A stretch of 14,209 nt of DNA from Saprospiraceae bacterium (lineage in GTDB: Bacteria; Bacteroidota; Bacteroidia; Chitinophagales; Saprospiraceae). This document shows positions 6,824 through 14,036 of this stretch, in pieces (the stretch's first letter is position 1; every line of letters starts with the position of its first letter). Where the stretch lies: positions 1 through 14,209 of the forward strand of contig JAHDCE010000036.1 in assembly GCA_020630045.1 (NCBI GenBank). Direction: 5' to 3'. Below the pieces are notes generated by a model. The model searched no databases, had not been told where the DNA came from, and saw nothing but the letters and a program-made list of their open reading frames with translations. A program made the translations under genes and the position numbers.

Positions 6824-9769
6824 CTAGGCGAGTGTTTGTTTCACCTCGATGATTTCGTAACCTTCGATGATATCTCCGATTTTGATGTCGTTGAAATTTT
6901 TGACAGTCAAACCACATTCCATATCCTTACGGACCTCCTTAGCGTCATCTTTGAAACGTTTGAGGGAGCCGAGCTCTGCGATTTGTCCTTCCTTGACCGG
7001 GTATTTAACGATACCGTCGCGAATGACACGGATTTTGGAATTACGCTTGATGGTTCCGTCTTTGACATAACAACCGGCGATGGTTCCGACACGATTGATT
7101 TTGAATACTTCGCGTACTTCGACTTCGCAGATGACTTTCTCTTCCTTGGTGGGTTCCAACATCCCTTCGATCGCGGATTTTACTTCGTCGATCACTTCAT
7201 AGATAATGGAGTAGGTTTTAATTTCGACCCCTTCTTTTTCCGCCAATTTACGGGCGTTGCCGGAAGGTCGGACTTGGAAACCTACGATAATCGCGTCAGA
7301 AGCGGAAGCGAGAAGTACATCGGATTCGATGATTTGACCGACTGCTTTGTGGATAACATTAACCTGAACGGTTTCTTGCGATAACTTGAGCAAGGAATCG
7401 GCCAAGGCTTCGATAGAACCGTCCACATCACCTTTGATGATGAGGTTAAGCTCTTTAAATGTTCCAAGGGCGAGACGTCGTCCCAATTCGGCAAGACTGA
7501 CCCTTTTAGCGGCACGGTTGGATTGTTCGCGAGCGATTTGTGCGCGTCTGTTGGCAATTGCTTTGGATTCCGATTCTGTTTCGGTGGCTTTGAATTTTTC
7601 ACCGGCTTGTGGAGCACCACCAAGACCCAATACTAGGATGGGGGTGGACGGTCCGGCTACTTTGATTCGTTTGCCGCGTTCGTTGAACATGGCTTTCACC
7701 TTTCCTTGGTGCTCGCCGGCAACGATCGGGTCACCTACTTTAAGCGTACCGGTTTGAACGAGCATTTTGGTGACGTAACCACGTCCTTTGTCCAAGGAAG
7801 CTTCGAGTACGGCACCGGAAGCACGTCGATCCGGGTTGGCTTTAAGTTCAAGTACTTCGGCTTCGAGTAATACCTTTTCAAGTAGGTCTTCGATTCCGAG
7901 GCCTTTCTTGGCGGAGATGTCGTGGGATTGGAAGCTTCCGCCCCATTCTTCCACCAAGATATTCATTTCAGCAAGTTGCTGTTTGATTCTTTCCGGTTGT
8001 GCACCGGGCTTGTCAATCTTATTGATGGCGAAAACCATTGGTACCTCAGCCGCTTGGGCGTGGGAGATGGCTTCCTTGGTTTGCGGCATGATTTGATCAT
8101 CCGCCGCAATGATGATGATGGCTACATCCGTTACCTTGGCACCCCTGGCACGCATAGCGGTAAAGGCTTCGTGACCCGGAGTATCTAGGAAAGTGATTTT
8201 TTTGCGGTCATCACCTTCTCCAAGTGCGACTTCGTATGCACCGATGTGCTGGGTGATACCCCCCGCTTCACCATCTGCGACATTCGCTTTACGAACGTAA
8301 TCCAATAAAGACGTTTTACCGTGATCGACGTGTCCCATAACAGTAACGATGGGGGCCCGAGGTTTCAAGTCTTCAGGGTTGTCGATGATTTCGTCTTCCT
8401 CTTCGAGTTCTTCATCGGAATCGACGAATACGACTTCGTGATTAAATTCGGAAGCTACGACTTCTATCAGTTCAGCGTCAAGTCTTTGGTTGATGGTAAC
8501 GACTTGACCGAGATTCATACAGGTCATGATGATTTCAGACGGGCTGATGTCCATCATGTTGGCCAATTCCTGTACTGAGATAAACTCAGTAACCTGTAAT
8601 CTTTCGTCTCTTTGTTCTTCTTCTTTTCTTTCTCGTTCCTCCCGCTTTTTCTGTCTGGAATCCCGACGGATTCTTTGACGTTGATTTTTTCTTCCCCCTT
8701 GGATAGCGGCTTTTGTCGCCTTGATCCTTTCTTCGATTTCCTTTTGGGAAATTTCTTTTACTTCATCTTTGTCGGAACGCTTTCTATTTACCGGAGCATC
8801 GGAACGTCGTCTGCCTCCTATGGATTGCTTGACGACCTTTTTCCTTTTCCGTTTTCTTTTCGGCCTGGAATCGTCAGACGTTTTCTTTCCGTCTTTGGCT
8901 CCATCTTTACCCTTGTTAGCCGGTTCTTCCTTTTTCTTTTTAGGACGAGAGAATTTTTCAAGGTTGATTTTTCCCTTGATTTTAAGACCTTCTAGTTGAG
9001 GTGTTTTCCCACGAGTCAACTCATCGGTTTTCTTTTCTGCCGGCGGGTTTTCCGCCAAGGGATCCGCTTGTGGAGTTTCTTGATCCGGAACCGGTTTGTC
9101 CTCAACAGGTTTTTTATCTGTTTTAGGTGCAGCTACCTCAGGTTTTTCTTCCTTTTTAGGTGGTTCAGGCTTTTCAGCTTCGACTTCCGGTTTTTTCGGT
9201 TCCGGAGATTTTGCAGGAGCTTCTTTCTCCTTCTTCTTTTTGGTCGACTTCTTTTTACCGCTGACTTCATCAAGGTTGATTTTCCCCTTGATTTTAAGAC
9301 CTCCGAGTTGTGTCGTGTTTTCTTCCTCCTTTTTTTCTTCCTCTTTACTTTCTTGGGTAGGAGGAGGAGTGGTTTCTACAACTTCAGGAGCCTTATTTTC
9401 CACGACCTCTTCTTTAGGTTGTGGAGTTTTGTTTTCCTGAACGGGTTCTTCCTCTTGTTGTTTAGGAGGAGGAGCAATTGGAGCTACCTTTTTTCCCGGA
9501 GGCGGTGGCAAAGGAGTTTTCAGCGAAAATTTAGGCACTTTCGTTTCTTTCTTCTCCTTCGTTGCTTGGTTTTTACGGATGATTTCATCTGCTTTACCAC
9601 GCACTTCGCGCGATTTGCTAAACTCATCGAGTAGCAATCCGTACATGTCATCTGACAATTGCGTAGTGGGTTTGTTTTCAATAGAAATTTCCTTTGTCTT
9701 GAGGAAATCGACTATCGTTTTCGTACCCAGATTAAATTCTTTCGCAACCTTGATTAATCTTTTCGCCAT
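6824..9769 (-). CDS. infB: Translation initiation factor IF-2
   Basis: The 981-residue GTPase delivers initiator tRNA to the 30S subunit and drives subunit joining. The order is: IF2_N module (1-50, MAKRLIKVAKEFNLGTKTIV), a long disordered Pro/Glu/Lys-rich segment (70-390), a second IF2_N-like module (391-450), and the GTPase with GHVDHGKT (479-486), GGITQHIG (503-510), DTPGH (529-533), NKID (583-586) and SAKKG (619-623). Domains II, III and the fMet-tRNA-binding C-terminal domain follow and end in a complete EGYEIIEVKQTLA tail. The start at 9769 gives the canonical N-terminus; the reading frame stays open up to 9829, but that extension would run through the candidate -7 box at 9811-9818. The disordered region holds a repeated LKIKGKINL motif (158-166 and 262-270). 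Last gene of rimP-nusA-infB, with a 256-bp gap from nusA. Confidence 0.97.
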   Translation of the reverse strand: MAKRLIKVAKEFNLGTKTIVDFLKTKEISIENKPTTQLSDDMYGLLLDEFSKSREVRGKADEIIRKNQATKEKKETKVPKFSLKTPLPPPPGKKVAPIAPPPKQQEEEPVQENKTPQPKEEVVENKAPEVVETTPPPTQESKEEEKKEEENTTQLGGLKIKGKINLDEVSGKKKSTKKKKEKEAPAKSPEPKKPEVEAEKPEPPKKEEKPEVAAPKTDKKPVEDKPVPDQETPQADPLAENPPAEKKTDELTRGKTPQLEGLKIKGKINLEKFSRPKKKKEEPANKGKDGAKDGKKTSDDSRPKRKRKRKKVVKQSIGGRRRSDAPVNRKRSDKDEVKEISQKEIEERIKATKAAIQGGRKNQRQRIRRDSRQKKREERERKEEEQRDERLQVTEFISVQELANMMDISPSEIIMTCMNLGQVVTINQRLDAELIEVVASEFNHEVVFVDSDEELEEEDEIIDNPEDLKPRAPIVTVMGHVDHGKTSLLDYVRKANVADGEAGGITQHIGAYEVALGEGDDRKKITFLDTPGHEAFTAMRARGAKVTDVAIIIIAADDQIMPQTKEAISHAQAAEVPMVFAINKIDKPGAQPERIKQQLAEMNILVEEWGGSFQSHDISAKKGLGIEDLLEKVLLEAEVLELKANPDRRASGAVLEASLDKGRGYVTKMLVQTGTLKVGDPIVAGEHQGKVKAMFNERGKRIKVAGPSTPILVLGLGGAPQAGEKFKATETESESKAIANRRAQIAREQSNRAAKRVSLAELGRRLALGTFKELNLIIKGDVDGSIEALADSLLKLSQETVQVNVIHKAVGQIIESDVLLASASDAIIVGFQVRPSGNARKLAEKEGVEIKTYSIIYEVIDEVKSAIEGMLEPTKEEKVICEVEVREVFKINRVGTIAGCYVKDGTIKRNSKIRVIRDGIVKYPVKEGQIAELGSLKRFKDDAKEVRKDMECGLTVKNFNDIKIGDIIEGYEIIEVKQTLA

Positions 9770-9782
9770 GCTCTGCTTTGGT

Positions 9783-9799
9783 GTCCGATTCATTCGGAC
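9783..9799 (-). promoter_or_regulatory. infB leader hairpin
   Basis: GTCCGA and TCGGAC form a perfect 6-bp stem with a 5-base loop, ending 13 bases upstream of the infB ATG. It would lie in the short leader made from the candidate infB promoter. Confidence 0.35.
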
Positions 9800-9810
9800 G
9801 TTAATGCGTA

Positions 9811-9818
9811 CAAAGTTA
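9811..9818 (-). promoter_or_regulatory. Candidate internal -7 promoter box of infB
   Basis: On the minus strand the octamer is TAACTTTG, a full match to TAnnTTTG, 41 bases upstream of the infB start. No clear -33 box is present. It suggests infB may be transcribed separately in addition to read-through from nusA. Confidence 0.35.
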
Positions 9819-9909
9819 TGTGAATTCAATTAAGAAATTCAGTTTACTATTGAAAAACAATAGCATAAGCCCTATTAGGGTTCCTGAATTCTTAAAAAAT
9901 ATATGATTA

Positions 9910-9927
9910 AGGGAGAAAAAACTCCCT
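9910..9927 (-). repeat. Short inverted repeat in the nusA-infB gap
   Basis: AGGGAG (9910-9915) and CTCCCT (9922-9927) flank six A on the plus strand. On the minus strand the T-run is in the loop, so this is not a terminator of standard form. A second small palindrome CCCTA-T-TAGGG lies nearby at 9872-9882. Confidence 0.35.
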
Positions 9928-9985
9928 AAATTATCCGTAAAACTATCTATGGGGCAATTTTTTGGCTTTCAAAACCACCCCGCGG

Positions 9986-10025
9986 TTAATTATTTATTTC
10001 GCCGTAAGGCGGAATAGATAATTGA
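9986..10025 (-). repeat. Long hairpin directly after the nusA stop codon
   Basis: Bases 9986-10003 pair with 10008-10025 over 18 positions, including three G-T pairs, around a 4-base loop (GTAA on plus, TTAC on minus). It starts at the base next to the nusA stop codon. No T-run follows on the minus strand, so it looks more like a 3'-end stabiliser or processing site than a terminator. The loop and the GC core resemble the hairpin after htpG (4543-4560). Confidence 0.55.
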
Positions 10026-11267
10026 TTACTCTTCCAACTCTTCAGAAAGGATTCGAATTACATCTTGGATGGTTTCCTCTTCCAAGTCCGTTCTTCTTAC
10101 CAGTTCTTCGATACTGAGTGTCAGAACGCTTTTGGCGGTGTCACATCCGATGTTTTTCAATTCATCAATGATCCATCCGTCTATTTCGTCGGAGAATTCA
10201 TCCAAGTCAACATCTACTTCGTACTCTTCTGTATCTCTGTAAACATCAATTTCAAAACCGGTCAAGTCGCTGGCCAATTTAATGTTGGTACCTTTTTTAC
10301 CGATGGCTAGTGAAACTTGATCGGGTTTTAGGTACACCGAAGCTCGTTTTTCTTCGTCATCCAATTCAATGGAAGTCACTCTTGCGGGAGTCAATGCCCT
10401 TTGGATGAATAGTGTCGGATTTTGTGTGAAATTGATGATGTCGATATTCTCGTTTTTCAATTCCCGAACGATACCATGAATACGAGAACCCTTCATCCCC
10501 ACACAAGCGCCGACCGGATCGATTCGGTCATCGTATGATTCAACGGCCACTTTTGCCCGTTCGCCCGGAATCCGGACTATTTTTTTGACGGAAATCAAAC
10601 CGTCTTCTATTTCAGGTACTTCTTGTTCTAGTAGTTTTTCTAGGAACAAGGCGTTGGTTCTGGAGACATGTACTACCGGCGAGTTGTTGTTCATCTCTAC
10701 GGATTTGATGACTCCTTTGACCATATCTCCTTTGCGGAAGAAGTCACCGCGAATCATTTCCCTTTTAGGGAGGATGAGTTCATTTCCGGTGGCATCATCT
10801 ACAACGAGGATATCTCGTTTAAGGATTTGGTGAACTTCGCAAATAACGACATCTCCGATCCTGTCTTCATAGCGTTGTCGGATTTGGTCTTTCTCCAATT
10901 CCATGATACGCGACTTGAGGGTTTGTCCTGCGGCCAAAATGGCTCTACGTGGAAAATCCGCCAAGCTGAGTTGCTGATAGAACTCTTCTCCGACGTCATA
11001 ATCTTCGTCTTCGATTCGTGCTTCAGTTAATGAAATTTGACTACGTTCGTCCGTCACCTCCCCGTCAGGTACGATTTCTCGTACACGCCAAAGTTCCAAA
11101 TCCCCTTTGGTCGGGTTGACGATGATGTCGAAATTTTCGTCGGAACCGTATTTCTTTTTAATCAGTGTACGGAACACATCTTCCAATACCCGTACCATTT
11201 GCGGCCGGTCAATGTTCTTGTTGCCTTTGAACTCTTTAAAAGAGCCGGCAAGATTTAAAACGTCCAT
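10026..11267 (-). CDS. nusA: Transcription termination/antitermination factor NusA
   Basis: The 413-residue RNA polymerase-associated factor modulates pausing, termination and antitermination. The N-terminal polymerase-binding domain (1 to about 128) begins MDVLNLAGSFKEFK and has NFDIIVNPTKGDLELWR. The S1 domain covers about 133-202, KH1 about 228-295 with GMKG (257-260), and KH2 about 300-345 with GKKG (323-326). A short acidic C-terminal helical segment follows (355-413, IDELKNIGCDTAKSVLTLSIEELVRRT), matching a single helix-hairpin-helix unit rather than the two full acidic repeats of E. coli NusA. The start codon lies 7 bases after the rimP stop, so the two are co-transcribed and probably translationally coupled. 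Confidence 0.96.
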   Translation of the reverse strand: MDVLNLAGSFKEFKGNKNIDRPQMVRVLEDVFRTLIKKKYGSDENFDIIVNPTKGDLELWRVREIVPDGEVTDERSQISLTEARIEDEDYDVGEEFYQQLSLADFPRRAILAAGQTLKSRIMELEKDQIRQRYEDRIGDVVICEVHQILKRDILVVDDATGNELILPKREMIRGDFFRKGDMVKGVIKSVEMNNNSPVVHVSRTNALFLEKLLEQEVPEIEDGLISVKKIVRIPGERAKVAVESYDDRIDPVGACVGMKGSRIHGIVRELKNENIDIINFTQNPTLFIQRALTPARVTSIELDDEEKRASVYLKPDQVSLAIGKKGTNIKLASDLTGFEIDVYRDTEEYEVDVDLDEFSDEIDGWIIDELKNIGCDTAKSVLTLSIEELVRRTDLEEETIQDVIRILSEELEE

Positions 11268-11274
11268 CGATTAC

Positions 11275-11763
11275 TCATTTAAATGAAATTTTGACAATCG
11301 CTTTTTGTATTATGTCAAAGGGTATTTCTTTTTCCACCGTTGTGGTAATTTTCTTTTTACCCTGTTTTTCTTTAATATCATATTGAAGTAGGATGTGTTT
11401 TTCATCCACTTCCATCAATAGTCCCTTTTGTTTTTTATCCTTTTCGCCTTCTTGAAAGGTGACTTCCAAGGTGCGGCCAATGTTTTTTTTGTATTGACGA
11501 AGGAGTTTTAAGGGAGAATCAACACCCGGAGATGATACATCAAGGACGTATTTTTCTCCTAGGAAACCGGCTTCATCTATTTTATTTTGTAGGTAGCGAT
11601 TAAGTTTGGCGCTTCTTTCCAATGTCATGGCGGAGTCACTGTCCACATATACCACTACTTTATTGTTAGTGGGATTGTGTTTTACTTCAAGTAAGAAGAA
11701 ATCTTGATATCCTTCCTCCTCAAATTTTTCAAGCACATATTGCTCTATTTGTGATTCTACCAT
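11275..11763 (-). CDS. rimP: Ribosome maturation factor RimP
   Basis: The 162-residue cytosolic protein assists 30S subunit assembly. The N-terminal half shows the RimP alpha/beta domain, with VYVDSD near 39-44 and the family signature YVLDVSSPGVDSPL near 87-100; the C-terminal half is the Sm-like domain (IGRTLEVTFQEGEK ... GLLMEVDEKHILLQYD ... EIPFDIIQKAIVKI). It is first gene of the rimP-nusA-infB operon, a gene order conserved across bacteria. The start at 11763 gives a full-length family N-terminus; no Shine-Dalgarno sequence is visible. A terminator-like hairpin ends 25 bases upstream. Confidence 0.95.
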   Translation of the reverse strand: MVESQIEQYVLEKFEEEGYQDFFLLEVKHNPTNNKVVVYVDSDSAMTLERSAKLNRYLQNKIDEAGFLGEKYVLDVSSPGVDSPLKLLRQYKKNIGRTLEVTFQEGEKDKKQKGLLMEVDEKHILLQYDIKEKQGKKKITTTVEKEIPFDIIQKAIVKISFK

Positions 11764-11777
11764 GTTGATCTACCGAA

Positions 11778-11812
11778 TAAAAATGAAAAGAGGGAACAAA
11801 ACTGTTCCCTCT
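11778..11812 (-). terminator. Terminator-like hairpin in the rimP leader (possible attenuator)
   Basis: AGAGGGAACA (11789-11798) and TGTTCCCTCT (11803-11812) pair perfectly over 10 bp with a 4-base loop. On the minus strand the stem is followed by a T-rich tract (TTTCATTTTTATT). It lies between a good -7 box (11829-11836) and the rimP ATG (11763). It can be read as the terminator of the upstream protease gene, or as an attenuator in the operon leader. Confidence 0.65.
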
Positions 11813-11828
11813 TCCGAGATTCCTTCTG

Positions 11829-11859
11829 CAAATATAGCCTTAAATTCTTAAAAAGTAAA
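11829..11859 (-). promoter_or_regulatory. Candidate promoter of rimP-nusA-infB
   Basis: On the minus strand TATATTTG (11836-11829) is a full match to TAnnTTTG, and TTTA (11859-11856) sits 19 bases upstream as a 3-of-4 match to the -33 TTTG. Transcription would start near 11822-11824 and run through the leader hairpin before rimP. Confidence 0.5.
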
Positions 11860-11989
11860 GCGATAAGGCCAGTCTTCGCTTTCAGGGTGCCGCTTGGGCT
11901 CGCCTTTGTGAATTTGTCTCGGTTGTCAAAACCATTACCATTACCAAAAAATCTAAAACCAATTACATTATTTATCTAAACCAAAATCA
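11837..11989. other. Rest of the gene-free spacer between the M43 protease and rimP
   Basis: Beyond the operon promoter this part holds a short tandem CCATTA repeat (about 11931-11944) and A/C-rich sequence just after the protease stop. A stretch at 11873-11927 loosely recalls the structured repeat family (CTTCG ... GGGCT ... TCTCGG) but has no complementary arms. No ORF seen. Confidence 0.35.
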
Positions 11990-13288
11990 TTACGTTTTAC
12001 TGAGTTTTACCGTTTTTACGGTTGTTCCCGTTCGGATAGCAATCCAATAGATTCCCGGAGGGAAATTCGCGGATGGTATCCTGATTTGTGTATGTCCGGA
12101 TATCGAGTTTTCAATTTTTGTAGCCCATGTTAATTTGCCGTCGAAAGCAAAAACTTCGATATCGTATGTTTTGTCTTGTTCTAGCGTCATTCCAACAGTA
12201 GCGTCTCCCTGTACAGGAGAAGGGAATACTGTTGGCTCTAAAGAGGGTGTTTCTTCCTGTTGGGCATCCATTGATGTTTCTTCTCGATTGATCAATCCTT
12301 TTCTGTTTGGCGACTCCTGTAATACATAGACCATTCTGAGGTATTGGTCGGGTGAAAAAGAAGTCATGCAAGCATCATGAATGTAATCCATGAAATTTCC
12401 AATCTTCTCTTCTTCTCCGCATGAATACCTGTTGTCCGGGCAACCGAAATTTGGTCCGGAGCAAGAAGGTGTGTCATTGCAGTGGTCATCAGAATCGCAT
12501 CCGCCATCTCCCCAGAGATGAAGGAGCCCCAGCCAGTGTCCGACTTCGTGAGTCAATGTCCTACCCATGCCGAATTTGAGTCCTTCTTCTGTGTGGTCGT
12601 AAGGTTTTGATAGGCTACCTATAGTAGTGTACCTTATGACAACACCATCTGATGACACTTCTTCGGTGGTTTGTGGCATTCCTTCCGCTATGGGAAAACT
12701 AGCATATCCTAGGATTCCGGCTGAAATCTCGCAAACCCAAATATTTAGATATTTGCCAGGATCCCACTGTGTTGAAGGTTTGATCGTCTTTTCAATAAAC
12801 GCTTTGGAATAACTTCCTTTCGGCCAGCCCTCTTTTGAACTGTCGATGTAATTGACACCGACGTCAGACATTTTTTTTCCTGACGGGTAAGAGGATGTGG
12901 GTCGGAACACGATCCGAACTTTTGGGTAGCTGTCCCCTTGTCCGGTGTAGTTTAGTGTTGTTGTGTTGAAATCAATATTCAACTGTTTGATTTGTTCTTG
13001 TATTCTATCTGTCCCCAAATGTGTTCCGAAACCCTTTGATTCCCCTTGGTGTATGATGTGGAAAATGATTGGTATTTCTAATATAGTTTCAACTTCATTT
13101 TCCGATGTCAATTTATATTTTGTGACACTGTTTTTTAGCCAGTGTTCAAAAAGATCTTTCTTTTTTTTGTTTGTGTCCATCATTTGCTCAAAGTGGCAAT
13201 GATGGTGTGTGTTTGTTGTTGGTGGTTGTTGTGAAAATGCGAAGCATGTCCACAACAACCCAACAACGAGTGTGTGTAAGTTATTCAT
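11990..13288 (-). CDS. Secreted M43-type (pappalysin/cytophagalysin-like) zinc metalloprotease with T9SS domain
   Basis: The protein has 432 residues. Residues 1-19 are a signal peptide (MNNLHTLVVGLLWTCFAFS). The metzincin zinc site HEVGHWLGLLH is at 247-257 (Glu248 catalytic; His247, His251 and His257 ligands), followed by LWGDGGCDSDDHCNDTP, a Cys-rich segment (264-290) and the Met-turn NFMDY with Met300. These features, with the upstream IPIIFHIIH strand and LNIWVCEI, match family M43. Residues about 352-432 (PTVFPSPVQGDATVGM ... IEVFAFDGK ... FPPGIYWIAIRTGTTVKTVKL) are a T9SS type A sorting domain, so it is expected to be secreted through T9SS and act outside the cell. A short His-rich stretch follows the signal peptide (HHHCH, 28-32). 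It is transcribed alone: a gene-free, hairpin-rich region precedes it, and rimP with its own promoter follows. Confidence 0.93.
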   Translation of the reverse strand: MNNLHTLVVGLLWTCFAFSQQPPTTNTHHHCHFEQMMDTNKKKKDLFEHWLKNSVTKYKLTSENEVETILEIPIIFHIIHQGESKGFGTHLGTDRIQEQIKQLNIDFNTTTLNYTGQGDSYPKVRIVFRPTSSYPSGKKMSDVGVNYIDSSKEGWPKGSYSKAFIEKTIKPSTQWDPGKYLNIWVCEISAGILGYASFPIAEGMPQTTEEVSSDGVVIRYTTIGSLSKPYDHTEEGLKFGMGRTLTHEVGHWLGLLHLWGDGGCDSDDHCNDTPSCSGPNFGCPDNRYSCGEEEKIGNFMDYIHDACMTSFSPDQYLRMVYVLQESPNRKGLINREETSMDAQQEETPSLEPTVFPSPVQGDATVGMTLEQDKTYDIEVFAFDGKLTWATKIENSISGHTQIRIPSANFPPGIYWIAIRTGTTVKTVKLSKT

Positions 13289-13294
13289 AGTCTT

Positions 13295-13330
13295 TGGTTT
13301 TTATAACAGGATTTTAATCCTATAAACCAA
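13295..13330 (-). promoter_or_regulatory. Imperfect hairpin in the protease leader
   Basis: TTGGTTT (13295-13301) pairs with AAACCAA (13324-13330), and inside it AGGATT pairs with AATCCT (13308-13321), with small bulges between. The 3' arm of the RNA ends 6 bases before the ATG at 13288, so folding would crowd the ribosome landing site. Confidence 0.4.
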
Positions 13331-13453
13331 AAAATAAAAAGAGAGTATTTGTTTTCTCAAAAAAGGATAAGGAGGAAGGATGTATTGTCAACAGGCTATC
13401 AATAATAGAAGTTTTTAAATTTTTAAAACAACATTACTAACAAATCCGTGACT

Positions 13454-13461
13454 CAAATATA
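13454..13461 (-). promoter_or_regulatory. Candidate -7 promoter box of the M43 protease
   Basis: On the minus strand the octamer TATATTTG is a full match to TAnnTTTG, with a T-run about 19 bases upstream (TTTT in place of TTTG). The resulting leader would be about 160 bases and would include the hairpin next to the start codon. Confidence 0.35.
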
Positions 13462-13610
13462 AGGCGAGATTTTGAAATAAAAAAAAACTTTTTGGAGCTG
13501 CAATAAGTGTGCCGGTTTTGTGAAAATCATGTAAATTTATTTTGCTAATCTATAAGGCTTTGTTCTACAATTTGAAGGGTCTTTTTATGGCCTCGGGAGG
13601 GCACTACATG

Positions 13611-13643
13611 AATTTGATTATTTTTTTTGAAAAAAATCAAATT
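13611..13643. repeat. AT-rich hairpin, terminator-like in both directions
   Basis: AATTTGA (13611-13617) pairs with TCAAATT (13637-13643), continuing as a T-run against an A-run around a G. The stem is almost entirely A-T. Confidence 0.4.
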
Positions 13644-13689
13644 TTAGAAAAAACGTCTCAATTCTTTAAAAAATGACAGGGTAATTCAT

Positions 13690-13738
13690 TTATGCTGTCC
13701 ATGTGACTGGCCTTCATTTCATCATTGCGACAGCATAA
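13690..13738. repeat. Inverted repeat with 10-bp arms
   Basis: TTATGCTGTC (13690-13699) and GACAGCATAA (13729-13738) are exact complements separated by 29 bases. The internal sequence has no strong further pairing. Confidence 0.5.
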
Positions 13739-13780
13739 TCTTATCGATTATTTCTTCCATTTCTGAAAATTGTATTCGGG

Positions 13781-13863
13781 ATGAAGTGGTTCCTTGTCGC
13801 TTTTGTGGAGAGAATCTGGATTGAAGGGGGGATAGCGAGACGGAAGATTGCAAACCACTTCAT
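13781..13863. repeat. Inverted-repeat element, possible third member of the structured repeat family (inverted)
   Basis: ATGAAGTGGTT (13781-13791) and AACCACTTCAT (13853-13863) are exact 11-bp complements. Inside, CCTTGTCGC and GCGAGACGG pair at 7 of 9 positions. Read on the minus strand it contains TCGCTATCCCCCCTTCAA, similar to TCGTTATTCCCCTTAAA in copy A. Its size (83 bp) is near that of the other two, but the central TAGC/GCTA hairpin is replaced by AATC/GATT, so membership is not certain. Confidence 0.45.
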
Positions 13864-13903
13864 TTCAAGTATTAAATATCTGTCTGTTCTCGCGAAGGTC
13901 TTT

Positions 13904-13919
13904 CAACGACTCTTCGTTG
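13904..13919. repeat. Small perfect hairpin
   Basis: CAACGA (13904-13909) and TCGTTG (13914-13919) pair over 6 bp with loop CTCT. Confidence 0.35.
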
Positions 13920-13984
13920 GATTTTCGTTATGTAGTTTAGTGCTTCTAATTCGCTTTAAAATACCAAGCATCATATTCAGAGCC

Positions 13985-14036
13985 AAAAAAGAAAAGATGC
14001 TTCTTGGTATATTGACAATTACCAAGAAGCATCTTT
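13985..14036 (-). terminator. Rho-independent terminator of the response-regulator gene
   Basis: AAAGATGCTTCTTGGTA (13993-14009) and its exact complement (14020-14036) form a 17-bp stem with a 10-base loop. On the minus strand it is followed by a T-rich tract (TTTTCTTTTTT). It lies 22 bases after the response-regulator stop codon. Confidence 0.85.

Noticed and set aside
6797..7384. 195-codon plus-strand open frame rich in Asp and Phe
   Set aside because: It is antisense to the well-conserved C-terminal domains of IF2.
8996..9634. 212-codon plus-strand open frame rich in Phe and Arg
   Set aside because: It is the antisense shadow of the Lys/Glu/Pro-rich low-complexity part of infB.
9770..9829. 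Upstream in-frame start adding 20 residues to IF2
   Set aside because: MAKRLIKVAKEF is the normal family N-terminus, and the extension runs through a candidate promoter box and leader hairpin.
11873..11927. Possible fourth, degenerate copy of the structured repeat family
   Set aside because: CTTCG, GGGCT and TCTCGG occur in the right order, but there are no complementary arms and the central hairpin is not kept, so similarity may be chance.
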